Shown here: positions 1-11,804 of the stretch, piece after piece
How positions within the stretch are numbered: the first letter of the stretch is position 1
How the letters are laid out: each line of letters opens with the position of its first letter
Source: Ptychodera flava
Lineage: Eukaryota > Hemichordata > Enteropneusta > Ptychoderidae
Direction: 5' to 3'
DNA: 64,000 bases
Assembly (NCBI RefSeq): GCF_041260155.1
Contig: NC_091941.1
Coordinates: 39,194,747 to 39,258,746 of the forward strand
Notes under the pieces: generated by a model
Database searches by the model: none
What the model saw: only the letters and a program-made list of their open reading frames with translations
What the model was told of the DNA's origin: nothing
Position numbers and translations under genes: made by a program

Positions 1-12
1 TATTGCTTACAG

Positions 13-111
13 GCCATGTCTGCTATAGAAAGTCCTCTAGAATACACAGAATATTTTGAAAATGGTGTACATGCCAAAGTAAAAAGTCTTGATATAGCTT
101 TGAAACGGTAA
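13..111 (+). CDS. 3' coding exon of an unidentified gene (partial)
   Basis: A splice acceptor (ttgcttacag) at 3-12 is followed by an open frame of 32 codons ending in TAA at 109-111. The other two frames close quickly, and the residue mix (ESPLEYTEYFENG, HAKVKSLDIALKR) looks like ordinary cytosolic protein. I do not recognise the family. A weaker alternative is an internal exon ending at the donor-like CG|GTAAAT at 107/108, which would make the stop intronic. The rest of the gene lies left of the window. An AATAAA at 1105-1110 could close its 3' UTR. That it is a real exon is inference from splice site, open frame and composition only. Confidence 0.45.
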   Translation, partial: AMSAIESPLEYTEYFENGVHAKVKSLDIALKR

Positions 112-2023
112 ATTTTACTTCCGGTCATTGTCAATGATGATTTTTCAACACACAGTAAAAAAAAAAATACATAGTTTGAAATTTCTACCTCCACAAGCTT
201 TTGTACATTTTCATGTAGTTAAATGTCATATTTAGTGTTCCAATGAATTTTTGATGTTCTTAATGTTTTCAAATGATTCATGTTTAGCACAGTCCCTCCA
301 ACCTCAGAGGGACTATGATGTTTAGACAGTGACTAGACAGTGAAATATGAAGAACTCACATTTTGGTGAAAAATGAGTTACCAGTAGATCCCTTTTGCAT
401 TGAACCATCAAATAAGTTCAAAACTTTGTGACATTTTCCTTTTTATTGCACTGTGACAAAGTTCATGGACAGAAGATTTTGATGTTCATACTTACCATCA
501 TCCGCTGGCTGTTGGTAACTTGAAATTGAGATTCGTAATGTAGACAGGTGACTAAAAGAAATCAAAGAATTTTCTGACTGATGAAGGCTGTTATCTTAGA
601 TTAAGAAGATCTTGTACATGTGTCAATCTTGTGTCTAATTAACGGCGCTTTTCTTGCCTATATTTCTTGTCTTCCATTTTCAGAGTGCCTTTTCAAGAAG
701 TACCTTCATTTACGGATTTTTTCCTTTATTATCACAATATGATATTTTAGACTGTTTTAATTCAATAAGCAAATGTGAAAGTAGAGTGTTTATATGTACA
801 TTTTTTGTCACCTTTTTTATCTGACACAAGGGTGTGTGTATATATTGTGAATTTCTGATGAGACTGGTGTAGTTAAAGCAATATTTTTTTTTATTCTTTT
901 GTGCAATGATGTTAGGGAAGTTGTGGGAACGAAAACTTGTTGATCGCTTGATGTGGAAATTTATCAAAAAAAAGGAAACAAAAATTTCAGAATACATGCT
1001 GGGTCATATTAGAATGGAGAGTTTCTAAGTGTAGGTTTTGACTCTTATGTAGCTTTCTCAATTATCAAATTTTGTTATTTTGGTACTTTAAAGTAAATGT
1101 AGTAAATAAAACGGAATTAGTAAACGTGGAAGTCCCTCTTACAGATTATGCCTGTTCTTTTTATCCCTGAATAATATAGATAGAAAGCAAACAGTAATTA
1201 CAATCGTAAATACTTTTCTAAAAATTGAGTATCCATGTTTTAATTGGCCAAATAAAAAAAATGTGTGTTTCCAGTAAAACAACTGGCCATTGATATATTT
1301 TTGACATTTTTGAAAATTTTGAGTAAATTCTCTCAATTTTATCATATTTTATGGGTCCTAGCCAATGAAAGGAAAACAATTCCTCCGACCTACCTACCCT
1401 AGTTTTCCGAGACATGTCACTTGGAGCACATATCTTTTGTTTTCCTTGACCTAACACGTAACTGACATTACAATGCCAGTAAACATAGCTTATTATTCAA
1501 ACTACAGAATCAAGAGTCATTAAAATTTTGATAACATCTTTGATATGCTATGTAGGTGTGTGATTAAATCATTTTTGTATCACTTCATTACAAAAAAAAT
1601 TATACTTTGATAGCATCATAGCTAATTGTCAGTGTGACAATGGTTCAATAGCTATGGTAATGAGCATGATCGTTCACAGATGTGGCTGTATTTGATGGTA
1701 TTGTCTACTACATTTTAGATCATCTGTAATGACTGTATGTACTACAACTGTCTTATTTTGACATAAAATACTGATCACTGTTCAGGATTCGAGTGCACTT
1801 GGGTACTTTTGTAAGTATACAATAATTACAGCTACATTAATTTTTTATCAACAATGTTCATAATCATAAATTTACTAACTGTTTACACTTTTAGTCATGA
1901 CTAATAACGCCTTGTGCCCCTGTGGTTGGTGTACGTGTGAAGCAGCACAGTTCAGTGCTCCGGAGGCTTGCACTTTCACTATCACGTGAGGGCGCCCCGA
2001 TTGAGTCTCATGACATTTCCAAC
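112..2023. other. Presumed 3' UTR and intergenic spacer
   Basis: No coding exon is supported here. An AATAAA on the plus strand at 1105-1110 fits the end of the upstream gene. A short imperfect palindrome of the GTCCCTCCA type sits at 289-321. The last 150 bases before 2024 are more GC-rich (ggcgcgtc, ggcgcccc nearby) and probably hold the TMEM179B promoter and 5' UTR. Confidence 0.4.
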
Positions 2024-5000
2024 ATGGCGGAGATTCACATATTCTTGATCATCGAAACAGTGTTGCTATTTGGCGCGTCATTAACAGGCTTTATATCGGC
2101 TATTACGATAGGAATAACTAGGGTGAGTAAACCGGCTATATATAGTGCAAACATTGATCGTTGTGACTGTCATTTGATTTTCTCGAAGGAATCAGGCGAT
2201 TTGTATGTAAAATCAGATTCACCTTCGAATACAATAGAGCCCTCTGTTAAAATGTGCACCGCCCACTGCACAAGTAACAGGCCCTAGTAAAGAGCTTTCT
2301 GTATTTGAAGTATTTTATCGTCGCGTCGTATAGCCTAATTGTCATCCAAGCTAATTGCAATTTTCTCCGTTTAACATCGCTCTGTTTATCAACATATTTA
2401 TGAGCCTTCTTTAATAGAATTCAAGAAGTCGATAAGTCGTTGGCATGAAACACTTTACCTTCAGACGTTACCTTGGTGTGTGTGGATGGACTGTGCTTGA
2501 CTGCAACACGGTGTGAAGGAAGACTCAAAATCTGGAAGGACAGGTCACGTACGAAAACGTCTTATAGGAATCCTACACATCCCTATAAGACGTTTAGGAT
2601 CTAGGGATTCCTAAAGAACCGATTTCTGATACGATCTGTCATTCTTACAGTCTGACTGTCCTTTAGAACACTGTTGTGGAACCAATGTCTCTAGGATTGC
2701 TTGTTTTGGAAAAGCTCTATGAAGAAGGGTCACTTGGTTTGTAAGACTGCCTTACAAGATTACTAAAGGGATTGGAAATGCAGTCGTTTAGTTCATCATG
2801 ATTTTTCTTTCAGGAAATCACAACACGCAACACGAAACGTTTTTTAGATACTCCATGGTGGTATTCTTTCAGTGAACCAAATATCAGTAGTAAAAACATA
2901 CACATAGTTCACTAGTTCACAACCAAAAGAAAAGAGAAGTGAGACAATTCTTACTACTTTACAACACAGAATTTATTGCTGCATTGCAACATGCATTATA
3001 CATGTGCAGCATGAAGAACTATCAATACATGACTAGAAATCTTGAAAAGCTGTGAGATTTTAAGTATGGATTTTCTGCACGGATGGGCTATTTTATATAA
3101 TTTTTACAAGAGACACCTAATAGAAAGTGTACTAAGTTTGATAGGGAAGTCATTAACAGAATCAATAATCCCAGGAAGATCAATCAAGTAAATGTTAAAT
3201 AAGGTAGGGCTTAAATTACAGCCCTGCTTAATCTGGATATTGAACATGAAGTTATCAGTAACTTGATAGTTCTAACACATTGACATATTTTATGCATAGA
3301 CATTGATAACATGCAAAAATTTCAGTAGATACCATAAGCTTAGTTTATTCTACGATTAAGATGGAGCTGCATGTTGCCAGCACATATTTTTTGAAAGCAA
3401 CATTTCTCATCAAAGATGACAAGGAAACCCCTCATACTATATATTTTCAAAATGCAGAGACTATTACATTTAGTATGGTAGAAGTAGTTTACTCTATGGA
3501 AGAAGTCGTTGTGTATTTGGGGTAAAAACCTCAATTTTGGTATTAATGATAAAAATTTAAGTAAAAAACTTGATACTGTTTTCTGAAATATAATATTTCA
3601 TTTGAAAGAAGAGTATATGTAGGAAAAAAACTACTATTTTATTTTGCATTATCTATCCTCATTCTAAAATGGCTTGGGTTAAAAGACTGACAATCCAAAA
3701 CATTGATTAAAATCATGATTAGCAAAATTAAAATGCCTCTTATTCAAAATGTAAGAACTTAATTGCCAAAAAAATTGTTGTTTTGTTATATAGTAGTTAA
3801 AGAACATAATGTGAAAATTTCAGAAAAATTGACACAGCCGGAATGGAGTGAAATTCTTTGGATCTCTTGAAATTCAGGGAAAATAAGAAGCAAGGAAATC
3901 AGGTGATTTGCATATATTTGCATAAATTAAAACTTTTGTATTACACAACTTACGACTGCTTGACAACCTAAAAGGTGAACCCAGCCAATATTCCAATCTT
4001 GGGTTAGCAAATTAATTAAATGAATTGAATGAATATTTGCAAAAAAGTGATTTTCGAGCAAAATACACTGTGATGGGCGTAGCGCCCCCTTGAGGGAGGA
4101 TGTGAAAAGTCTAGCAATACAACTATTGATTGAAGTACCTCTATAATGTGAAGGATCATTTATCCCCTGATTTGTAAATTGGCAGTTTTCCATGAATTAA
4201 GAAATATAAGTCATGTGTACCCAGGATCCAATATGTCTAATATCACAATACCATTTATTTGTGACGAGGAATTAACACCATTAATCTTCAATCATTTTAC
4301 CTGTCAACAGCCTTCATAAAATACAACAACTTGATATGTAGTCATTAATCCATTCCCATAGTCTTAACGTTATAAGTTCAAGTTAAACGCCACTTAAGGG
4401 TTTAGCACTCATACATAACATGTGACATTGTCCTGTCCATGGAAGAAACAGATCTGTCCTTTTCAACATTATTTGACAATCAGCAGAATAATTGTATGCT
4501 GAGTTTTACAACATAAAAGTACATTTTAGATCAAGATACATGAATACCAGTGAATATAACTGGCAAGAAGTACCGGTACACTCGCTGTTGTTCTTATGAA
4601 ATGAAATGTCAATTTTTTCTTCTCCTTCATTTCTCTATGTGCCAAATGTTGATTTAACACACCAGGATGATTTTCATGGATGTCCACTGTACGGCAAACT
4701 TGAATGGAAGAATGCAACACATTTTGTGATTGAAAAGTTTGGTGCATCATCATCATGTAGCTTCTGTGTAGGTGTTCAGGTGATAGCTGCATTGTATGCC
4801 TTGGCATTTGCTATTTATCACATCTACGTTCTTGTGAAGAAGGAAAACAAGTAAGTTGTCTTTGTACCGTCCCTCTGAGTAAACATGACATGAGTTCTTA
4901 TAGCAAATTAATGATCAGTTATTTGCAGTTGTATTTGTAAAAATATTTCAATTTACGGTGATTAATATGGAACACTTGTTAATTCCAAAATTGTTTCATC

Positions 5001-8000
5001 CTGATGTTTGGTTTATGATAATTGCTGTTATCCAGTCTTTTGTAAATTGTATGCTTAACCCTTTTCCTGCCAGACAGTATCACTTCCCCATCAGCCAACT
5101 CAGTGAAAAGCAGTGTTGAGCCAAACCATACATATTTCCACCCATTTGGCTTGGTCTGTTCCAACAGCTTTAGTCCATAAAAATCATGTTTACAGTATCT
5201 GTAATTTCAGGGGCCTTCAAATGTTCAATTTTTGTTTTTGCACCAAATGGGACATATTGTGCTTTGCTAGTAGTTTTAATGAACTTGACCTGATGGTGAA
5301 ATATTAACTTGGCAGGAAAAGGGTTAATGAAAATCATAGGATAAAAGGAAAATAATTGTCAAAATAGTTTATTTAATACCTAAAAGTAATATAAAGTAAC
5401 ATCTAGAAAGTAGTATTATAAGCAGTTAATGAACCAGTGGCCCACTGTTTTATAGACAAACTCTTCTTTTGTCATAAAAAATACTATCTAATATTTTCTG
5501 GTGCATATACTGCTTTGTGCACAATGCCTCAGTGGTTGGTATGGAGGCTGGAAAATTACTGACAGTAAATCCCAAATAAATAGACTGAAAGATTCAGCCA
5601 AATGTGGGTACTTCAGCGCGGCACTCAGGTCAGATTTTATGGAGCATAGGAACACCTGTACATCAGGCTATACGTGTATCTTTCATTCTACCTAGATTTA
5701 CTATCTCAGTGCCATACACTAATCATTCTACCTAGATTTACTATCTCAGTGCCATACACTAATCATTCTACCTAGATTTACTATCTCAGTGCCATACACT
5801 AATCATTCTACCTAGATTTACTATCTCAGTGCCATACACTAATAGCTACCTAGATTTACTATCTCAGTGCCATACACTAATAGCTACCTAGATTTACTAT
5901 CTCAGTGCCATACACTAATAGCTACCTAGATTTACTATCTCAGTGCCATACACTAATAGCTACCTAGATTTACTATCTCAGTGCCATACACTAATCAGTC
6001 TACCTAGATTTACTATCTCAGTGCCATACACTAATAGCTTGAAAACATCTTTGTTTTTAGAAAGATAACATGAGAAAATGTCACATAGATGCGTGTCTTC
6101 CTTTTGCTGTGTTAGAATTTTCAAGATATCAGTTGTTAGGCCTAAAGTTAATATTTTTGTACAAACATTTACAGGAACATATGGATAATACCAAGCCTGT
6201 TGATCAATGCAGGTTTTACCATCGTGATCTTCATACAAGCTTGTGTAGTTAGCGTTGGATTCTTACAGTGGTGTAACAACATAGAAGATGGTGAGCTTGT
6301 CAAGCAGTAAGCATCACTTACATTCATCGTACCTATCACTAGTGTTTACTTTTAAAAGATCACCCTTACAATTCAGGGTTGTTGCCATAAATGACTCAAA
6401 AGAAAAAGACTTAAAGTGTATAATTTGAAGAAAAAATTGACCGAAAAAACTTTTGGAGTAAAATGTCCTAAATATGAATCGGTATTTAATTTTTCTACTT
6501 TTTCATGGACTTTATTTCTGAGCATAAATTATAAATCACAAGTTGATATGTCTGTCAATGTTCGTTGCTAAAGCAATCACATAAAACTCTTTGTATATTG
6601 GGCAATGAATAATTGGTAACCTTAAAACAGTCTGTTCCAGTGAGGAATATCCAGATTGGTACTGCAAGAAATCATTTTTCCTTCGGGATGAAAAAATTGA
6701 TCAGATTGTTAAAACAAAAGCTGTTAAGATAGAAAGTTCAAGGCCAAACTTGGCTGGATCCCTTTCGAAGTTCATCCTAGTGTACCACAAACTGCATTTT
6801 ACACATTGTCAATGATCACTGTCATCTTTTTACCTTCAACTAACAATGAAGAATTATTACAGACTATTACAAATCAAACTACTCAGGAACATACTTTGAA
6901 GGCAGTAATTCACTCAAATCACATTTTTGTAAAATTCTGCTACTGTCGTAGATTCTCTCAATCCTAAGAGAACTTAGCTAAGCTTGAAAGTTTGATAATG
7001 CGGATGGATGATTTTGTTGCTATGGGAATATTTCTGCTCTTCAAAAATGTGACCTCATCAATAAGGCACCAATGGAAACCTGTATTACCGGTACTCTCAC
7101 TGGTATATAGCTTATTACAATCAAGAAAAGTATTGTAAATAATTTAATGCTAAGGTCAAAGTAAAAACTTCAAAGAAAGACTTTTCTGAACAAGATAAAA
7201 CTCAAAGGAACCAAAACACAATCAGCTCAATGAGGAAAGTTACATTAAAATGAACCATGTAAACATTTTATTTACATTATATAAACTGAGAACTTACATT
7301 TACATTACACAAATTATTCCTCAATTCGAATTCGGTATAACCCATTTATTGCCTCAAAGTGAAATGTAGTGTTTACAAGACAATAATAAAGTATTTGACA
7401 CTTTTGGTAAATATAGCTACATTTATTCCTACAAAATATGTTTACAAGCAACTAATAAACAGCATTACTGCAAAATGAATCATAATAATTTATTTAGCAA
7501 GTAATTTAGTATATTGTTGTTATTGTCATATTGTTACTTTGTAACTACTGTCATCTGATAAGGTATAAATTGATGTAATCTATTCTTTTGCTTTCATTAT
7601 CAGCTGTAGGGATGGACAATCATTTAACTGGAATGCGTACAATCCAAGTCCTCGCATTGATGGCTCCTCTTTCTATGACAACTTGAAAACTGGAGAGGTA
7701 AGATTCCTTCCTCATCTACATTTTCCATAATCTTGCCTGCATACTTGCTGCAGTACTATCTCATTGTCAATGATGAATGTCACAAGTGATTGCAATTGCA
7801 TTGTGATGTTAATCATTATGTTAATTTATAGTAAACATCAAAGTCACCTGACTTTCAAATTAGTTGTAATAGATATGCAGTAACATTAAAGTGTTTGGAG
7901 ATAGTTGCAACATGGTTGGGTATGATGGTTGTAATGGCTATGCAGAGACACCTTAAACAGATGGGAGATAATTGTGTCAATGTAAATAGATAATGGCTGG

Positions 8001-9977
8001 GTAATTTTTTCTCATTCGCTGAGACCGAGCAAAACAGACAAATAGAGATACTTCAGATAATAAACTTTAATACTTTATTTTTGAACTATGGTATTCACAA
8101 TTAGCATGTCTCATGTCGGTTTGTAATCTTTTATGATCATTATAACTGATCAAAAGCTGGGAATTTTCAGCATCCCCTGTGTGAATTGCTGTACAATTTT
8201 CATGAGCTGTGATGTCATATATGGTATTATTGTGTAATTCTTTACAGACAAAGCACATGCATGTGGATGTTCTGCATGTCAACCAATGCATCAAACTAAC
8301 AAATTGAAAGGTTGTAAATTTCAACATTTAGGATATTAAAGTCATAACATCCTGGAAAGTGGATTATGCTTGAACTCATTAGATTTATTTTCTAGCTTGT
8401 GCATTACACTGTATAGCTTGAGTCCCCTATCCTAAAACATGATTTGACTTCATCAGTATATCATAGAGACTCAACAAAGGACTATGTGTCCCAGGACAGG
8501 TGACCATGTGCCCAATATCAGGAGGGCAAACGGTTGCCTCCAGGTGCATAATCCCTTGTTAGGGCTATAATGTTTTATTACATGCCTCTTCAACATAATT
8601 GTTATACCAAATTTTGTAATTTGATTTGCAAATGACAATCATACAATTGATTTCTTTGATAGTTGAAAATTAATAAAAAGTAAAATGAGTTTTTGTTTGT
8701 TAACAGAACATGAATATTTTTAAATCACTATTGTGCATTTTATCCTGTTTTTGTAAGTGTTGGATTCTTTGTGTCGGTTGTGTTTAATTTGATCATTTTA
8801 GAATCCCAAAGCTGCCGTCAACTTTAAAATAGTTAGGGGTCAGTTTTGGTCAAATGATGAGTATGCAGCCCACCATATCATCAACAAGTTACCATCAAGT
8901 CTTATAGGGTGTTTGACAATTGATATGTGAGGCATGTAATAAAAAAAACTATCATTTGTGAAAGTAGGTTTTGCAAACTGGATGGGTGCTAAGTAATTCT
9001 TTTAATATTAAGATAGCTCACAGTTTCCAAATTAACCAGAGATCATGAGATGGTACAAGATAAAACAATTTAGAACTTTCACCAAACAGTTAGCGTGTTA
9101 TATCATCACAACATTAATGCTTTCCAAAATGGTTTAATTGTCTTGTACTACAAGGCCATGGTCACACATCAGTATTGACCCAGTACATCTCGAATATTTG
9201 CAATAAGCTGAGTTGTTCTTTTAATCTGTTTTTGAAACACAGTACAGTGGAAATATCTCTCAGCATCAGTGGATTCTACCTGATTGCTTGATTAGAAGGT
9301 GAATGCAGTGGCAGCTTTTGACGTATCACACTGTTTTGTCATTAGTTATTGTATGTGCTAAAATCATTGGCCCTCAATTTAATCTTCATTTCTTATAGAC
9401 ATAGTCATGAAAATACAAAGAAATTTAAGAATCAGTAAAACAAGTACATCAGCCACAGATCTATCCTAATCATTAGTGTTTACATTTTGCTTTGTTATCT
9501 CAAAACAATGTTATAAGACTTGTCTGACATGTATTTTTTTGAGTCCTCATTTCACTGTTTAGCCAAATTCTCATCTCATGATCTACTAAGCATCATTCAA
9601 TTATAGGATAAATTTGCTAAGCATTAAATAAATGTAGTTGCCCAAATTATTTCATAAATCATCATGAAATTGTAACATTTTGAATATTTTCAAAGAAATG
9701 CTGTTAAAATCAAAGTATTTACAACATAATTCTGTCTCATATGTGGCCAATTAGTTCAGTGTGCATGTCTGATGAAACAGCCATTACATCTGGTGTCCAT
9801 ATTTCTTACCTTTCCTGTGCATCTCTTCAGAGTACATCATGGTTTGCTTTTCTCTTCTGGGCTGCATTGCTTGCCGTCAGCATCATCCGTCGTTTCCGTG
9901 ACAACAGAATCCCTGAAGACCACACAGCTGAAGAGAGAAAACCTGTGTTAACACCTTCACCACCTGTGAAAACATGA
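2024..9977 (+). CDS. TMEM179B: TMEM179B-like four-helix membrane protein (isoform A)
   Basis: Exons: 2024-2122, 4666-4850, 6175-6306, 7604-7697, 9831-9977; all introns are GT-AG and the phases join without a break, giving 218 residues (human TMEM179B is about 219). Hydrophobic helices lie near residues 6-30, 66-88, 97-122 and 171-188, so this is a four-pass membrane protein. Family landmarks seen are HGCPLYG after helix 1, SCSF before helix 2, a cysteine-flanked loop after helix 3 and FYDNL...TSW leading into helix 4. Molecular function of the family is unknown. I chose the ATG at 2024 (aacATGg) because it begins right before helix 1; an in-frame ATG at 1922 would add 34 residues not typical of the family. 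Introns 2 and 4 hold a MITE, a 40-bp tandem repeat and dispersed repeats. Orthology to TMEM179B rather than TMEM179 rests on the CPLYG and FY-NL-SSW motifs. Confidence 0.88.
2555..2595. repeat. 14-bp perfect inverted repeat (hairpin)
   Basis: AAACGTCTTATAGG at 2555-2568 is the exact reverse complement of 2582-2595, with a 13-base loop. It lies in intron 1 of the TMEM179B-like gene and may be a remnant of a palindromic MITE. Confidence 0.6.
3108..3290 (-). mobile_element. LINE reverse-transcriptase relic
   Basis: Read on the minus strand, one frame gives the classic non-LTR RT block KQGCNLSPTLFNIY followed by LIDLPGI, and further on a segment ending IRCLL where the family has its LLYADD catalytic box. 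The catalytic aspartates are missing and a stop follows, so it is a short dead fragment. The QGCNLSP-LFNIYINDL form is typical of CR1/Jockey-like or RTE-like LINEs of marine invertebrates; I cannot tell the clade. It sits in intron 1 of the TMEM179B-like gene, antisense. Confidence 0.75.
5055..5327. mobile_element. Small TTAA-flanked MITE (piggyBac-like)
   Basis: TTAACCCTTTTCCTGCCA at 5055-5072 is mirrored exactly by its reverse complement at 5310-5327. If the outer TTAA is the target duplication, the element is 5059-5323 (265 bp) with 14-bp perfect inverted ends starting CCC. TTAA target sites with CCC...GGG ends are typical of piggyBac elements. It has no coding capacity and lies in intron 2 of the TMEM179B-like gene. 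Confidence 0.8.
5684..6038. repeat. Tandem repeat, 9 copies of a 38-40 bp unit
   Basis: The core ACTATCTCAGTGCCATACAC occurs nine times. Two linker types alternate in blocks: the first copies are joined by AATCATTCTACC (40-bp unit), the later ones by AATAGCTACC (38-bp unit), with one variant near the end. Core copies are almost identical, so expansion is recent. It ends about 140 bases before exon 3 of the TMEM179B-like gene. Confidence 0.92.
8456..8600 (-). repeat. Dispersed repeat, copy 1 (minus orientation)
   Basis: On the minus strand this begins GAGGCATGTAATAAAA, continues through ACATTATAGCCC and ends near CACATAGTCC. The same order of blocks is found on the plus strand at 58640-58770. 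It lies in intron 4 of the TMEM179B-like gene. Confidence 0.6.
8927..8946 (+). repeat. Fragment of the GAGGCATGTAATAAAA repeat
   Basis: GAGGCATGTAATAAAA recurs here in plus orientation, facing away from the minus copy that starts at about 8588. Either two copies inserted nearby, or these are the two ends of one 370-bp element. Confidence 0.4.
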
Positions 9978-11642
9978 TTGGTCAAAGTTGATCAATGATT
10001 AACAAATTAGCAGTGAATCACTGTCAAATACAGATTATTCCTACTTGTAGATGGTCTGACCTACATATGTGCATTAGTGGCTGTCTCTTCCTAAAATGTT
10101 AGAGCATCTCCCATGAGTATTGTATTGAGTTGTGTATTAAGTTGTAAAGGGACAGAAATGTGAATTTCTTAATCATCATTGTAGTGAGGGTTGTTACTGT
10201 AGAATCATCACCACTGCTGCTGGTTGTGCAATTATTGATAGAGAGTTTGCCAAGCCTGCACTATGATGCTTCCAAGTTATCCGTTTCTGTACCTTTCACT
10301 TGCCAACTTCCATGTCCAAGCAAAGGTGTTTACTTTTTACTTTAATGTTGTTTGAACAATCCATGTCAGGAAGGTGTAGTGCAAGGAACAGTAAGAAGTA
10401 TACACACTGGTAACAGGCAAAGAAAACTATTTCAAATTGTTAGTGTTTGCAGTCAACTAAAGCATCAATCACATTTTAAATGATAGTTTGCCACCATTGA
10501 TAAATTCAGTAGGAAAACATATCCATTACAAAGTGTTTATGTATATGAAGAAAGGCTTTTGTTACCAGCTGTATACTCCATAATGTGATAAGACATTGCT
10601 GAACACAAGGTTAAAGGTACTTTTCTGATAGGGTGTATAATTTAAGACCGACTGTATACAATATAAATGCAAAGTGCTTTGTCACTGAGTTGTAGTTGTA
10701 TAACTATTGTGTAATTTATTATTTGACAGTACTTTCTCAATGTGCTCTGACACCATTTACCATGATTTACATCTTCAGTTCTGTCAGGCACAAGGCATTT
10801 TTGAAAACTTTAAACTTGTCAGCCTTTTTCCAGTCCTGTTTGAATTTAATCCCATCTTCTCTGTAGTGTATCTAATCTCTTCTTGCATGCAAGAAACCTG
10901 AAGTGATTGTAATGAAATATAGTTAACATATCCATACCATGGTAATTTTTACCATACAATCAGGCAGGAATTAGCTGACACGTAACATAGATGACAACCG
11001 TAGAATACTTACAAAACTCAATCAAAATCTCCCTTGTAGGAGTCATTTCATAGATCTAGCAGCAAAACTTCCAAGAGTTAAGCAGAACTCCTTTGCTGTG
11101 TTAATTAACCTCATTGAAAGAGTGTCTCAGAGGACATAGCCAAACTTTATTGGAGAATCTAAACACATGAATGTCTCCCTCTTTTGACATCAATGTCGCC
11201 CTCACAGTCAGTAAGTTGCAAAACGGATCATCAAGGGCAGTGAAGAGACTTTTATCGTAGTTAAAAATGCATTTATAATGAGTTAAAGGGAATAATTACA
11301 AATTTGCAAGACTACAGGGGTATGCTTGGAAATTCTTCCTTACTGTCACCATTTAGGGTAACCTTGTTGACAAAACAGTTTTGTCTGAGTAAAGAATTTT
11401 ATATGTAATGTACAAAGAATCTCGTCCAAATTATGACTGCATAAAATGAATTATGATAAGGCGCAAAGTGTTTGTAAATTTTGCAACATTTTAAATTTTA
11501 GTTACAATACTTGTTTTTATGTGGCAAAGAGTATGCCTGATACAGAATTGGTATGAGAGATACAGTACATAGTAGTAAATTTAAAATACAAATCACAGCC
11601 TTAGAGGGATTATTACAAAATGTATGGTTTCTTCCAACATAG

Positions 11643-11804
11643 ATTACATCCTGGGTGTCTTTTCTGATCTTTGCTGCCTTGGTAGTTGTCATCATTGTCA
11701 AGTGTATGTTGGACAGAAGACGCCAACCCACCAAGCAATCATCCAGATTGTCTTCTGATAAGTCTGCAGTAATTGAGACTGAAGAGAAACCAGGTGTGAT
11801 ATAG
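11643..11804 (+). CDS. TMEM179B: Alternative last exon of TMEM179B-like gene (isoform B)
   Basis: A good acceptor (cttccaacatag) is followed by 53 codons and a TAG. The exon starts in phase 0, as does exon 9831-9977, so exon 7604-7697 can join either. The two exons are paralogous: ITSWVSFLIFAALVVVIIV here against STSWFAFLFWAALLAVSII in isoform A, each a helix 4 followed by a basic stop-transfer (DRRR against RRFRDNR). The tails then differ: this one is Ser/Lys/Glu-rich (KQSSRLSSDKSAVIETEE). Isoform B would be 223 residues. An AATAAA at 12141-12146 could end it. Use of both exons in transcripts is inferred. Confidence 0.8.
   Translation: MTSWVSFLIFAALVVVIIVKCMLDRRRQPTKQSSRLSSDKSAVIETEEKPGVI

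Noticed and set aside
1922-2023. In-frame upstream ATG extending the TMEM179B-like protein by 34 residues
   Set aside because: The added part is hydrophilic and unlike the family, whose members start directly before helix 1.
5684-6038. CRISPR-like look of evenly spaced identical cores
   Set aside because: Linkers are themselves identical within blocks, so there are no unique spacers; the host is an animal nuclear genome.
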